NCBI GenBank assembly: GCA_023935145.1
Contig: CM043705.1
Span: 60,246,584-60,310,583 of the forward strand
Source: Bretschneidera sinensis
Lineage: Eukaryota > Streptophyta > Magnoliopsida > Brassicales > Akaniaceae
Direction: 5' to 3'
Length of the DNA stretch: 64,000 bases
Positions within the stretch are counted from its first letter, which is position 1. Every line of letters starts with the position of its first letter. Below the pieces are notes generated by a model, which saw only the letters and a list, made by a program, of their open reading frames with translations, did not search any database and had not been told where the DNA came from. Below, piece by piece: positions 50,988 through 64,000 of this stretch. Both the position numbers and the translations under genes were made by a program.

Positions 50988-53900
50988 TGCAGACTCATGC
51001 CCTCGAGGTAACATATTGTAAACCCAGCCAAACAGGTTATTTTATTTATTTCCCTTTTATTGCATAACAAACAGTTTAAAGAATATGAGTATTCTAAGCT
51101 GCATACAGATAATTCAGAAATCAGATTCTCAACAAAATGTAGAAACTAAATGGTTAAACTCAAATTTCAAAACCATCATGAACGCAATATATAGCACATA
51201 TCACTCCAGTTTTTAGAGCAACACTTATGCTAGATAACATGTTAAACAACAAAAAAGATGAAGGAATACTGAAAAAGATGGGAAAGAGGGATCCTACAGA
51301 AACTATTCGAACACAGTTTACTTTAAAAGTTCATCCTTTTATCTATATTCATATTTGAAACTAGAAAGTCTAAAAATTCAGAAATGTCATCTGAACCAGT
51401 GAATGATGATACGTCAAGTTCGGCAGAAACTCATGCCCTTGAGGTAACATATTGTATACCCAGCCAAACAGGTTATTTTATTTATTTCCCTTTTATTGCA
51501 TACCAAATAGTTTAAAGAATTTGAGTATTCTAAGCTGCATACAGATAATTCAGAAATCAGATTCTCAACTAAATGTGGAAACTAAATGGTTAAACACAAA
51601 TTTCAAAACCATCATGAACGCAATATATAGCACATATCAGTCCAGTTTTTAGAGCAACACTTATGCTAGATAACATGTTAAACAACAGAAAAGATGACGG
51701 AATACTGAAAAAGATGGGAAAGAGAGATCCTACAGAAACTCTTCCATCACAGTTTACTCTAAAAGTTCATACTTTTATCCATATTCATATTTGAAACTAG
51801 AAAGTCTAAAAAAACAGAAATGTCATATGAACCAGTGAATGATGAGACATCAAGTTCGGCAGAAACTCATTCCCTCGAGGTAACATATTGTAAACCCAGC
51901 CAAACAGGTTATTTTATTTATTTCCCTTTTATTGCATACCAAACAGTTTAAAGAATTTGAGTATTCTATGCTGCATACAGATAATTCAGAAATCAGATTC
52001 TCAACAAAATGTGGAAACTAAATGGTTAAACTCAAATTTCTAAACCAACATGAACTCAATATATAGCACATATCAGTCCAGTTTTTAGAGCAACACTTAC
52101 GCTAGATAACATGTTAAACAACAGAAAAGATGAGGGAATACTGAAAAAGATGGGAAAGAGGGATCCTACAGAAACTGTTCCAACACACTTTACGTTAAAA
52201 GTTCATCCTTTTATCCATATTCATATTTGAAACTAGAAAGTCTCAAAATTCAGAAATGTCATCTGAACCAGTGAATGATAAGACATCAAGTTCTGTAGAA
52301 ACTCATGCCCTCGAGGTAACATATTGTAAACCCAGCCAAACAGGTTATTTTATTTATTTCCCTTTTATTGCATAGCAAACAGTTTAAAGAATTTGAGTAT
52401 TCTAAGCTGCATACAGATAATTCAGAAATCAGATTCTCAACAAAATGTGGAAACTAAATGGTTAAACTCAAATTTCAAAACCAACATGAAGTCAATATAT
52501 AGCACATATCAGTCCAGTTTTTAGAGCAACACTTACGCTAGATAACATGTTAAACAACAGAAAAGATGAGGGAATACTGAAAAAGATGGGAAAGAGGGAT
52601 CCTACAGAAACTGTTCCAACACACTTTACTTTAAAAGTTCATCCTTTTATCCATATTCATATTTGAAACTAGAAAGTCTCAAAATTCAGAAATGTCATCT
52701 GAACCAGCGAATGATAAGACATCAAGTTCTGCAGAAACTCATGCCCTCGAGGTAACATATTGTAAACCCAGCCAAACAGGTTATTTTATTTATTTCCCTT
52801 TTATTGCATAGCAAACAGTTTAAAGAATTTGAGTATTCTAAGCTGCATACAGATAATTCAGAAATCAGATTCTCAACAAAATGTGGAAACTAAATGGTTA
52901 AACTCAAATTTCAAAACCAACATGAACTCAATATATAGCACATATCAGTCCAGTTTTTAGAGCAACACTTACGCTAGATAACATGTTAAACAACAGAAAA
53001 GATGAGGGAATACTGAAAAAGATGGGAAAGAGGGATCCTACAGAAACTGTTCCAACACACTTTACTTTAAAAGTTCATCCTTTTATCCATATTCATATTT
53101 GAAACTAGAAAGTCTCAAAATTCAGAAATGTCATCTGAACCAGCGAATGATAAGACATCAAGTTCTGCAGAAACTCATGCCCTCGAGGTAACATATTGTA
53201 AACCCAGCCAAACAGGTTATTTTATTTATTTCCCTTTTATTGCATAGCAAACAGTTTAAAGAATTTGAGTATTCTAAGCTGCATACAGATAATTCAGAAA
53301 TCAGATTCTCAACAAAATGTGGAAACTAAATGGTTAAACTCAAATTTCAAAACCAACATGAACTCAATATATAGCACATATCAGTCCAGTTTTTAGAGCA
53401 ACACTTACGCTAGATAACATGTTAAACAACAGAAAAGATGAGGGAATACTGAAAAAGATGGGAAAGAGGGATCCTACAGAAACTGTTCCAACACAGTTTA
53501 CTTTAAAAGTTCATCCCTTTATCCATATTCATATTTGAAACTAGAAAGTCTCAAAATTCAGAAATGTCATCTGAACCAGCGAATGATAAGACATCAAGTT
53601 CTGCAGACTCATGCCCTCGAGGTAACATATTGTAAACCCAGCCAAACAGGTTATTTTATTTATTTCCCTTTTATTGCATAACAAACAGTTTAAAGAATAT
53701 GAGTATTCTAAGCTGCATACAGATAATTCAGAAATCAGATTCTCAACAAAATGTAGAAACTAAATGGTTAAACTCAAATTTCAAAACCATCATGAACGCA
53801 ATATATAGCACATATCACTCCAGTTTTTAGAGCAACACTTATGCTAGATAACATGTTAAACAACAAAAAAGATGAAGGAATACTGAAAAAGATGGGAAAG

Positions 53901-55560
53901 AGGGATCCTACAGAAACTATTCGAACATAGTTTACTTTAAAAGTTCATCCTTTTATCTATATTCATATTTGAAACTAGAAAGTCTAAAAATTCAGAAATG
54001 TCATCTGAACCAGTGAATGATGATACGTCAAGTTCGGCAGAAACTCATGCCCTTGAGGTAACATATTGTATACCCAGCCAAACAGGTTATTTTATTTATT
54101 TCCCTTTTATTGCATACCAAATAGTTTAAAGAATTTGAGTATTCTAAGCTGCATACAGATAATTCAGAAATCAGATTCTCAACTAAATGTGGAAACTAAA
54201 TGGTTAAACACAAATTTCAAAACCATCATGAACGCAATATATAGCACATATCAGTCCAGTTTTTAGAGCAACACTTATGCTAGATAACATGTTAAACAAC
54301 AGAAAAGATGACGGAATACTGAAAAAGATGGGAAAGAGAGATCCTACAGAAACTCTTCCATCACAGTTTACTCTAAAAGTTCATACTTTTATCCATATTC
54401 ATATTTGAAACTAGAAAGTCTAAAAAAACAGAAATGTCATATGAACCAGTGAATGATGAGACATCAAGTTCGGCAGAAACTCATTCCCTCGAGGTAACAT
54501 ATTGTAAACCCAGCCAAACAGGTTATTTTATTTATTTCCCTTTTATTGCATACCAAACAGTTTAAAGAATTTGAGTATTCTAAGCTGCATACAGATAATT
54601 CAGAAATCAGATTCTCAACAAAATGTGGAAACTAAATGGTTAAACTCAAATTTCTAAACCAACATGAACTCAATATATAGCACATATCAGTCCAGTTTTT
54701 AGAGCAACACTTACGCTAGATAACATGTTAAACAACAGAAAAGATGAGGGAATACTGAAAAAGATGGGAAAGAGGGATCCTACAGAAACTGTTCCAACAC
54801 ACTTTACGTTAAAAGTTCATCCTTTTATCCATATTCATATTTGAAACTAGAAAGTCTCAAAATTCAGAAATGTCATCTGAACCAGTGAATGATAAGACAT
54901 CAAGTTCTGTAGAAACTCATGCCCTCGAGGTAACATATTGTAAACCCAGCCAAACAGGTTATTTTATTTATTTCCCTTTTATTGCATAGCAAACAGTTTA
55001 AAGAATTTGAGTATTCTAAGCTGCATACAGATAATTCAGAAATCAGATTCTCAACAAAATGTGGAAACTAAATGGTTAAACTCAAATTTCAAAACAAACA
55101 TGAAGTCAATATATAGCACATATCAGTCCAGTTTTTAGAGCAACACTTACGCTAGATAACATGTTAAACAACAGAAAAGATGAGGGAATACTGAAAAAGA
55201 TGGGAAAGAGGGATCCTACAGAAACTGTTCCAACACACTTTACTTTAAAAGTTCATCCTTTTATCCATATTCATATTTGAAACTAGAAAGTCTCAAAATT
55301 CAGAAATGTCATCTGAACCAGCGAATGATAAGACATCAAGTTCTGCAGAAACTCATGCCCTCGAGGTAACATATTGTAAACCCAGCCAAACAGGTTATTT
55401 TATTTATTTCCCTTTTATTGCATAGCAAACAGTTTAAAGAATTTGAGTATTCTAAGCTGCATACAGATAATTCAGAAATCAGATTCTCAACAAAATGTGG
55501 AAACTAAATGGTTAAACTCAAATTTCAAAACCAACATGAACTCAATATATAGCACATATC
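50988..55560. repeat. Six-monomer (2,614-bp) higher-order duplication
   Basis: A run of rare variants repeats in the same order at a 2,614-bp offset: CTGCAGACTCATG (2-bp loss), AACAAAAAAGATG, GATGACGGAA, AGAGAGATCC and TACGTTAAAAG (52,191 and 54,805). The match continues to about 55,560 and then stops. The same series reappears from about 62,757 to the window end (TACGTT at 63,959, 21 monomers after 54,805). Edges are approximate. Confidence 0.78.
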
Positions 55561-56699
55561 AGTCCAGTTTTTAGAGCAACACTTATGCTAGATAACATGT
55601 TAAACAACAGAAAAGATGAAGGAATACTGAAAAAGATGGGAAAGAGGGATCCTACAGAAACTCTTCCATCACAGTTTACTCTAACAGTTCATACTTTTAT
55701 CCATATTCATATTTGAAACTAGAAAGTCTAAAAAAACAGAAATGTCATATGAACCAGTGAACGATGAGACATCAAGTTCGGCAGAAACTCATTCCCTCGA
55801 GGTAACATATTGTAAACCCAGCCAAACAGGTTATTTTATTTATTTCCCTTTTATTGCATACCAAACAGTTTAAAGAATTTGAGTATTCTAAGCTGCATAC
55901 AGATAATTCAGAAATCAGATTCTCAACAAAATGTGGAAACTAAATGGTTAAACTCAAATTTCTAAACCAACATGAACTCAATATATAGCACATATCAGTC
56001 CAGTTTTTAGAGCAACACTTACGCTAGATAACATGTTAAACAACAGAAAAGATGAGGGAATACTGAAAAAGATGGGAAAGAGGGATCCTACAGAAACTGT
56101 TCCAACACACTTTACTTTAAAAGTTCATCCTTTTATCCATATTCATATTTGAAACTAGAAAGTCTCAAAATTCAGAAATGTCATCTGAACCAGTGAATGA
56201 TAAGACATCAAGTTCTGTAGAAACTCATGCCCTCGAGGTAACATATTGTAAACCCAGCCAAACAGGTTATTTTATTTATTTCCCTTTTATTGCATAGCAA
56301 ACAGTTTAAAGAATTTGAGTATTCTAAGCTGCATACAGATAATTCAGAAATCAGATTCTCAACAAAATGTGGAAACTAAATGGTTAAACTCAAATTTCAA
56401 AACCAACATGAACTCAATATATAGCACATATCAGTCCAGTTTTTAGAGCAACACTTACGCTAGATAACATGTTAAAGAACAGAAAAGATGATGGAATACT
56501 GAAAAAGATGGGAAAGAGGGATCCTACAGAAACTGTTCCAACACACTTTACTTTAAAAGTTCATCCTTTTATCCATATTCATATTTGAAACTAGAAAGTC
56601 TCAAAATTCAGAAATGTCATCTGAACCAGTGAATGATGAGACATCAAGTTCGGCAGAAACTCATGCCCTCGAGGTAACATATTGTAAACCAAGCCAAAC

Positions 56700-59300
56700 A
56701 GGTTATTTTATTTATTTCCCTTTTATTGCATAACAAACAGTTTAAAGAATATGAGTATTCTAAGCTGCATACAGATAATTCAGAAATCAGATTCTCAACA
56801 AAATGTAGAAACTAAATGGTTAAACTCAAATTTCAAAACCATCATGAACGCAATATATAGCACATATCACTCCAGTTTTTAGAGCAACACTTATGCTAGA
56901 TAACATGTTAAACAACAGAAAAGATGAAGGAATACTGAAAAAGATGGGAAAGAGGGATCCTACAGAAACTATTCGAACACAGTTTACTTTAAAAGTTCAT
57001 CCTTTTATCTATATTCATATTTGAAACTAGAAAGTCTAAAAATTCATAAATGTCATCTGAACCAGTGAATGATGATACGTCAAGTTCGGCAGAAACTCAT
57101 GCCCTTGAGGTAACATATTGTATACCCAGCCAAACAGGTTATTTTATTTATTTCCCTTTTATTGCATACCAAATAGTTTAAAGAATTTGAGTATTCTAAG
57201 CTGCATACAGATAATTCAGAAATCAGATTCTCAACTAAATGTGGAAACTAAATGGTTAAACACAAATTTCAAAACCATCATGAACGCAATATATAGCACA
57301 TATCAGTCCAGTTTTTAGAGCAACACTTACGCTAGATAACATGTTAAACAACAGAAAAGATGAAGGAATACTGAAAAAGATGGGAAAGAGGGATCCTACA
57401 GAAACTCTTCCATCACAGTTTACTCTAAAAGTTCATACTTTTATCCATATTCATATTTGAAACTAGAAAGTCCAAAAAAACAGAAATGTCATCTGAACCA
57501 GTGAATGATGAGACATCAAGTTCGGCAGAAACTCATTCCCTCGAGGTAACATATTGTAAACCCAGCCAAACAGGTTATTTTATTTATTTCCCTTTTATTG
57601 CATACCAAACAGTTTAAAGAATTTGAGTATTCTAAGCTGCATACAGATAATTCAGAAATCAGATTCTCAACAAAATGTGGAAACTAAATGGTTAAACTCA
57701 AATTTCTAAACCAACATGAACTCAATATATAGCACATATCAGTCCAGTTTTTAGAGCAACACTTACGCTAGATAACATGTTAAACAACAGAAAAGATGAG
57801 GGAATACTGAAAAAGATGGGAAAGAGGGATCCTACAGAAACTGTTCCAACACACTTTACTTTAAAAGTTCATCCTTTTATCCATATTCATATTTGAAACT
57901 AGAAAGTCTCAAAATTCAGAAATGTCATCTGAACCAGTGAATGATAAGACATCAAGTTCTGTAGAAACTCATGCCCTCGAGGTAACATATTGTAAACCCA
58001 GCCAAACAGGTTATTTTATTTATTTCCCTTTTATTGCATAGCAAACAGTTTAAAGAATTTGAGTATTCTAAGCTGCATACAGATAATTCAGAAATCAGAT
58101 TCTCAACAAAATGTGGAAACTAAATGGTTAAACTCAAATTTCAAAACCAACATGAAGTCAATATATAGCACATATCAGTCCAGTTTTTAGAGCAACACTT
58201 ACGCTAGATAACATGTTAAACAACAGAAAAGATGAGGGAATACTGAAAAAGATGGGAAAGAGGGATCCTACAGAAACTGTTCCAACACACTTTACTTTAA
58301 AAGTTCATCCTTTTATCCATATTCATATTTGAAACTAGAAAGTCTCAAAATTCAGAAATGTCATCTGAACCAGTGAATGATAAGACATCAAGTTCTGCAG
58401 AAACTCATGCCCTCGAGGTAACATATTGTAAACCCAGCCAAACAGGTTATTTTATTTATTTCCCTTTTATTGCATAACAAACAGTTTAAAGAATATGAGT
58501 ATTCTAAGCTGCATACAGATAATTCAGAAATCAGATTCTCAACAAAATGTAGAAACTAAATGGTTAAACTCAAATTTCAAAACCATCATGAACGCAATAT
58601 ATAGCACATATCAGTCCAGTTTTTAGAGCAACACTTATGCTAGATAACATGTTAAACAACAGAAAAGATGAAGGAATACTGAAAAAGATGGGAAAGAGGG
58701 ATCCTACAGAAACTATTCGAACACAGTTTACTTTAAAAGTTCATCCTTTTATCTATATTCATATTTGAAACTAGAAAGTCTAAAAATTCATAAATGTCAT
58801 CTGAACCAGTGAATGATGATACGTCAAGTTCGGCAGAAACTCATGCCCTTGAGGTAACATATTGTATACCCAGCCAAACAGGTTATTTTATTTATTTCCC
58901 TTTTATTGCATACCAAATAGTTTAAAGAATTTGAGTATTCTAAGCTGCATACAGATAATTCAGAAATCAGATTCTCAACTAAATGTGGAAACTAAATGGT
59001 TAAACACAAATTTCAAAACCATCATGAACGCAATATATAGCACATATCAGTCCAGTTTTTAGAGCAACACTTACGCTAGATAACATGTTAAACAACAGAA
59101 AAGATGAAGGAATACTGAAAAAGATGGGAAAGAGGGATCCTACAGAAACTCTTCCATCACAGTTTACTCTAAAAGTTCATACTTTTATCCATATTCATAT
59201 TTGAAACTAGAAAGTCTAAAAAAACAGAAATGTCATCTGAACCAGTGAATGATGAGACATCAAGTTCGGCAGAAACTCATTCCCTCGAGGTAACATATTG
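56700..59300. repeat. Four-monomer (1,744-bp) higher-order duplication
   Basis: The TTGTATACCC/AAATAG monomer at 57,118 and its neighbour with ATTCATAAATGTC (57,043) recur at 58,862 and 58,787, four monomers later, with matching flanking variants. Edges are approximate. Confidence 0.65.
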
Positions 59301-62300
59301 TAAACCCAGCCAAACAGGTTATTTTATTTATTTCCCTTTTATTGCATAGCAAACAGTTTAAAGAATTTGAGTATTCTAAGCTGCATACAGATAATTCAGA
59401 AATCAGATTCTCTACAAAATGTGGAAACTAAATGGTTAAACTCAAATTTCTAAACCAACATAAACTCAATATATAGCACATATCAGTCCAGTTTTTAGAG
59501 CAACACTTACGCTAGATAACATGTTAAACAACAGAAAAGATGAGGGAATACTGAAAAAGATGGGAAAGAGGGATCCTACAGAAACTGTTCCAACACACTT
59601 TACTTTAAAAGTTCATCCTTTTATCCATATTCATATTTGAAACTAGAAAGTCTCAAAATTCAGAAATGTCATCTGAACCAGTGAATGATAAGACATCAAG
59701 TTCTGTAGAAACTCATGCCCTCGAGGTAACATATTGTAAACCCAGCCAAACAGGTTATTTTATTTATTTCCCTTTTATTGCATAGCAAACAGTTTAAAGA
59801 ATTTGAGTATTCTAAGCTGCATACAGATAATTCAGAAATCAGATTCTCAACAAAATGTGGAAACTAAATGGTTAAACTTAAATTTCAAAACCAACATGAA
59901 CTCAATATATAGCACATATCAGTCCAGTTTTTAGAGCAACACTTACGCTAGATAACATGTTAAACAACAGAAAAGATGAGGGAATACTGAAAAAGATGGG
60001 AAAGAGGGATCCTACAGAAACTGTTCCAACACACTTTACTTTAAAAGTTCATCCTTTTATCCATATTCATATTTGAAACTAGAAAGTCTCAAAATTCAGA
60101 AATGTTATCTGAACCAGCGAATGATAAGACATCAAGTTCTGCAGAAACTCATGCCCTCGAGGTAACATATTGTAAACCCAGCCAAACAGGTTATTTTATT
60201 TATTTCCCTTTTATTTAATAGCAAACAGTTTAAAGAATTTGAGTATTCTAAGCTGCATACAGATAATTCAGAAATCAGATTCTCAACAAAATGTGGAAAC
60301 TAAATGGTTAAACTCAAATTTCAAAACCAACATGAACTCAATATATAGCACATATCAGTCCAGTTTTTAGAGCAACACTTATGCTAGATAACATGTTAAA
60401 CAACAGAAAAGATGAAGGAATACTGAAAAAGATGGGAAAGAGGGATCCTACAGAAACTCTTCCATCACAGTTTACTCTAAAAGTTCATACTTTTATCCAT
60501 ATTCATATTTGAAACTAGAAAGTCTAAAAAAACAGAAATGTCATATGAACCAGTGAATGATGAGACATCAAGTTCGGCAGAAACTCATTCCCTCGAGGTA
60601 ACATATTGTAAACCCAGCCAAACAGGTTATTTTATTTATTTCCCTTTTATTGCATACCAAACAGTTTAAAGAATTTGAGTATTCTAAGCTGCATACAGAT
60701 AATTCAAAAATCAGATTCTCAACAAAATGTGGAAACTAAATGGTTAAACTCAAATTTCTAAACCAACATGAACTCAATATATAGCACATATCAGTCCAGT
60801 TTTTAGAGCAACACTTACGCTAGATAACGTGTTAAACAACAGAAAAGATGAGGGAATACTGAAAAAGATGGGAAAGAGGGATCCTACAGAAACTGTTCCA
60901 ACACACTTTACTTTAAAAGTTTATCCTTTTATCCATATTCATATTTGAAACTAGAAAGTCTCAAAATTCAGAAATGTCATCTGAACCAGCGAATGATAAG
61001 ACATCAAGTTCTGCAGAAACTCATGCCCTCGAGGTAACATATTGTAAACCCAGCCAAACAGGTTATTTTATTTATTTCCCTTTTATTTAATAGGAAACAG
61101 TTTAAAGAATTTGAGTATTCTAAGCTGCATACAGATAATTCAGAAATCAGATTCTCAACAAAATGTGGAAACTAAATGGTTAAACTCAAATTTCAAAACC
61201 AACATGAACTCAATATATAGCACATATCAGTCCAGTTTTTAGAGCAACACATATGCTAGATAACATGTTAAACAACAGAAAAGATGAAGGAATACTGAAA
61301 AAGATGGGAAAGAGGGATCCTACAGAAACTCTTCCATCACAGTTTACTCTAAAAGTTCATACTTTTATCCATATTCATATTTGAAACTAGAAAGTCTAAA
61401 AAAACAGAAATGTCATCTGAACCAGTGAATGATGAGACATCAAGTTCGGCAGAAACTCATTCCCTTGAGGTAACATATTGTAAACCCAGCCAAACAGGTT
61501 ATTTTATTTATTTCCCTTTTATTGCATACCAAACAGTTTAAAGAATTTGAGTATTCTAAGCTGCATACAGATAATTCAAAAATCAGATTCTCAACAAAAT
61601 GTGGAAACTAAATGGTTAAACTCAAATTTCTAAACCAACATGAACTCAATATATAGCACATATCAGTCCAGTTTTTAGAGCAACACTTACGCTAGATAAC
61701 ATGTTAAACAACAGAAAAGATGAGGGAATACTGAAAAAGATGGGAAAGAGGGATCCTACAGAAACTGTTCCAACACACTTTACTTTAAAAGTTCATCCTT
61801 TTATCCATATTCATATTTGAAACTAGAAAGTCTCAAAATTCAGAAATGTCATCTGAACCAGTGAATGATAAGACATCAAGTTCTGTAGAAACTCATGCCC
61901 TCGAGGTAACATATTGTAAACCCAGCCAAACAGGTTATTTTATTTATTTCCCTTTTATTGCATAGCAAACAGTTTAAAGAATTTGAGTATTCTAAGCTGC
62001 ATACAGATAATTCAGAAATCAGATTCTCAACAAAATGTGGAAACTAAATGGTTAAACTCAAATTTCAAAACCAACATGAAGTCAATATATAGCACATATC
62101 AGTCCAGTTTTTAGCGCAACACTTATGCTAGATAACGTGTTAAACAACAGAAAAGATGATGGAATACTGAAAAAGATGGGAAAGATGGATCCTACAGAAA
62201 TTGTTCCAACACAATTTACTTTAAAAGTTCATCCTTTTATCCATATACATATTTGAAACTAGAAAGTCTCAAAATTCAGAAATGTCATCTGAACCAGTGA

Positions 62301-64000
62301 ATGATAAGACATCAAGTTCTGCAGAAACTCATGCCCTCGAGGTAACATATTGTAAACCCAGCCAAACAGGTTATTTTATTTATTTCCCTTTTATTGCATA
62401 CCAAAATGTTTAAAGAATTTGAGTATTCTAAGCTGCATACAGATAATTCAGAAATCAGATTCTCAACAAAATGTGGAAACTAAATGGTTAAACTCAAATT
62501 TCAAAACCAACATGAACTAAATATATAGCACATATCAGTCCAGTTTTTAGAGCAACACTTACGCTAGATAACATGTTAAACAACAGAAAAGATGAGGGAA
62601 TACTGAAAAAGATGGGAAAGAGGGATCCTACAGAAACTGTTCCAACACAGTTTACTTTAAAAGTTCATCCCTTTATCCATATTCATATTTGAAACTAGAA
62701 AGTCTCAAAATTCAGAAATGTCATCTGAACCAGCGAATGATAAGACATCAAGTTCTGCAGACTCATGCCCTCGAGGTAACATATTGTAAACCCAGCCAAA
62801 CAGGTTATTTTATTTATTTCCCTTTTATTGCATAACAAACAGTTTAAAGAATATGAGTATTCTAAGCTGCATACAGATAATTCAGAAATCAGATTCTCAA
62901 CAAAATGTAGAAACTAAATGGTTAAACTCAAATTTCAAAACCATCATGAACGCAATATATAGCACATATCACTCCAGTTTTTAGAGCAACACTTATGCTA
63001 GATAACATGTTAAACAACAAAAAAGATGAAGGAATACTGAAAAAGATGGGAAAGAGGGATCCTACAGAAACTATTCGAACACAGTTTACTTTAAAAGTTC
63101 ATCCTTTTATCTATATTCATATTTGAAACTAGAAAGTCTAAAAATTCAGAAATGTCATCTGAACCAGTGAATGATGATACGTCAAGTTCGGCAGAAACTC
63201 ATGCCCTTGAGGTAACATATTGTATACCCAGCCAAACAGGTTATTTTATTTATTTCCCTTTTATTGCATACCAAATAGTTTAAAGAATTTGAGTATTCTA
63301 AGCTGCATACAGATAATTCAGAAATCAGATTCTCAACTAAATGTGGAAACTAAATGGTTAAACACAAATTTCAAAACCATCATGAACGCAATATATAGCA
63401 CATATCAGTCCAGTTTTTAGAGCAACACTTATGCTAGATAACATGTTAAACAACAGAAAAGATGACGGAATACTGAAAAAGATGGGAAAGAGAGATCCTA
63501 CAGAAACTCTTCCATCACAGTTTACTCTAAAAGTTCATACTTTTATCCATATTCATATTTGAAACTAGAAAGTCTAAAAAAACAGAAATGTCATATGAAC
63601 CAGTGAATGATGAGACATCAAGTTCGGCAGAAACTCATTCCCTCGAGGTAACATATTGTAAACCCAGCCAAACAGGTTATTTTATTTATTTCCCTTTTAT
63701 TGCATACCAAACAGTTTAAAGAATTTGAGTATTCTAAGCTGCATACAGATAATTCAGAAATCAGATTCTCAACAAAATGTGGAAACTAAATGGTTAAACT
63801 CAAATTTCTAAACCAACATGAACTCAATATATAGCACATATCAGTCCAGTTTTTAGAGCAACACTTACGCTAGATAACATGTTAAACAACAGAAAAGATG
63901 AGGGAATACTGAAAAAGATGGGAAAGAGGGATCCTACAGAAACTGTTCCAACACACTTTACGTTAAAAGTTCATCCTTTTATCCATATTCATATTTGAAA

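Larger units (their letters stand above)
43681..64000. repeat. Satellite array, about 436-bp monomer, about 46 copies
   Basis: From ATTCTAAACTGCATAC at 43,681 to the window end, the same unit repeats head to tail without interruption. Spacings between diagnostic variants are whole multiples of about 435.9 bp: 872 (2), 1,744 (4), 2,614 (6), 3,052 (7), 4,358 (10), 6,974 (16). Most monomers contain a GGATCC and a CTCGAG site, so BamHI or XhoI digestion should give a 436-bp ladder. Differences are mostly point changes; two-base deletions mark some variants. The array continues past the right edge. I recognise no transposon domain in the unit. The 66-codon frame seen in some monomers is a variant lacking stops, not a gene. 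Confidence 0.95.

Noticed and set aside
43681..64000. CRISPR-like or rDNA spacer array
   Set aside because: The unit is 436 bp, with no short direct repeat/unique spacer pattern and no rRNA sequence; the context is a plant nuclear genome.

Overview
This is nuclear DNA of a flowering plant, probably a eudicot. It is AT-rich, has spliced genes with short plant-type introns, carries Ty1/copia and Ty3/gypsy retrotransposon remains primed by initiator-Met tRNA, and holds a long satellite array. I cannot name the species. No gene in the window looks fully intact.

Positions 1 to about 43,680 are dominated by one locally amplified gene family: TRICHOME BIREFRINGENCE-LIKE (TBL) proteins of the PC-esterase/PMR5N family, closest by memory to the TBL37-43 clade. 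Joining the exons of the best copies gives a five-exon gene (about 416, 172, 176, 159 and 301 nt) for a 407-residue protein. It has an N-terminal hydrophobic segment, a PMR5N domain, a GDS motif (residues 158-160) and a C-terminal DxxH motif (D383/H386). Such proteins are Golgi or secretory polysaccharide O-acetyltransferases or esterases of the plant cell wall.

Three copies (A, B, C; 1-13,024) lie on the minus strand. Seven (D0-D6; 16,213-43,680) lie on the plus strand, and the full units there repeat every 4.58-4.60 kb (about 2.48 kb gene plus 2.11 kb spacer). Eight of the ten copies carry at least one clear disabling lesion: nonsense codon, frameshift, lost splice site, retrotransposon insertion or truncation. 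The other two (C and D0) lack exons 1-3. Right-hand copies are nearly identical to each other; left-hand copies are more diverged.

Two retroelements sit inside the family. A 2,846-bp Ty3/gypsy element (4,838-7,683; two 500-bp LTRs, 5-bp target duplication) interrupts exon 4 of copy B and has lost its reverse transcriptase/integrase core. A 5'-LTR-to-integrase Ty1/copia fragment (13,025 to about 16,212) lies exactly where the TBL units switch orientation.

From about 43,681 to the window end is an uninterrupted satellite array with a monomer of about 436 bp (roughly 46 monomers), showing higher-order periodicities of 2, 4 and 6 monomers. Its left edge cuts copy D6 inside intron 2. Part of each monomer looks like an exon end followed by a splice donor, a short T-rich intron and an acceptor, so the satellite may have arisen from a gene fragment. 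The whole window reads as a rapidly rearranging, probably heterochromatic region.
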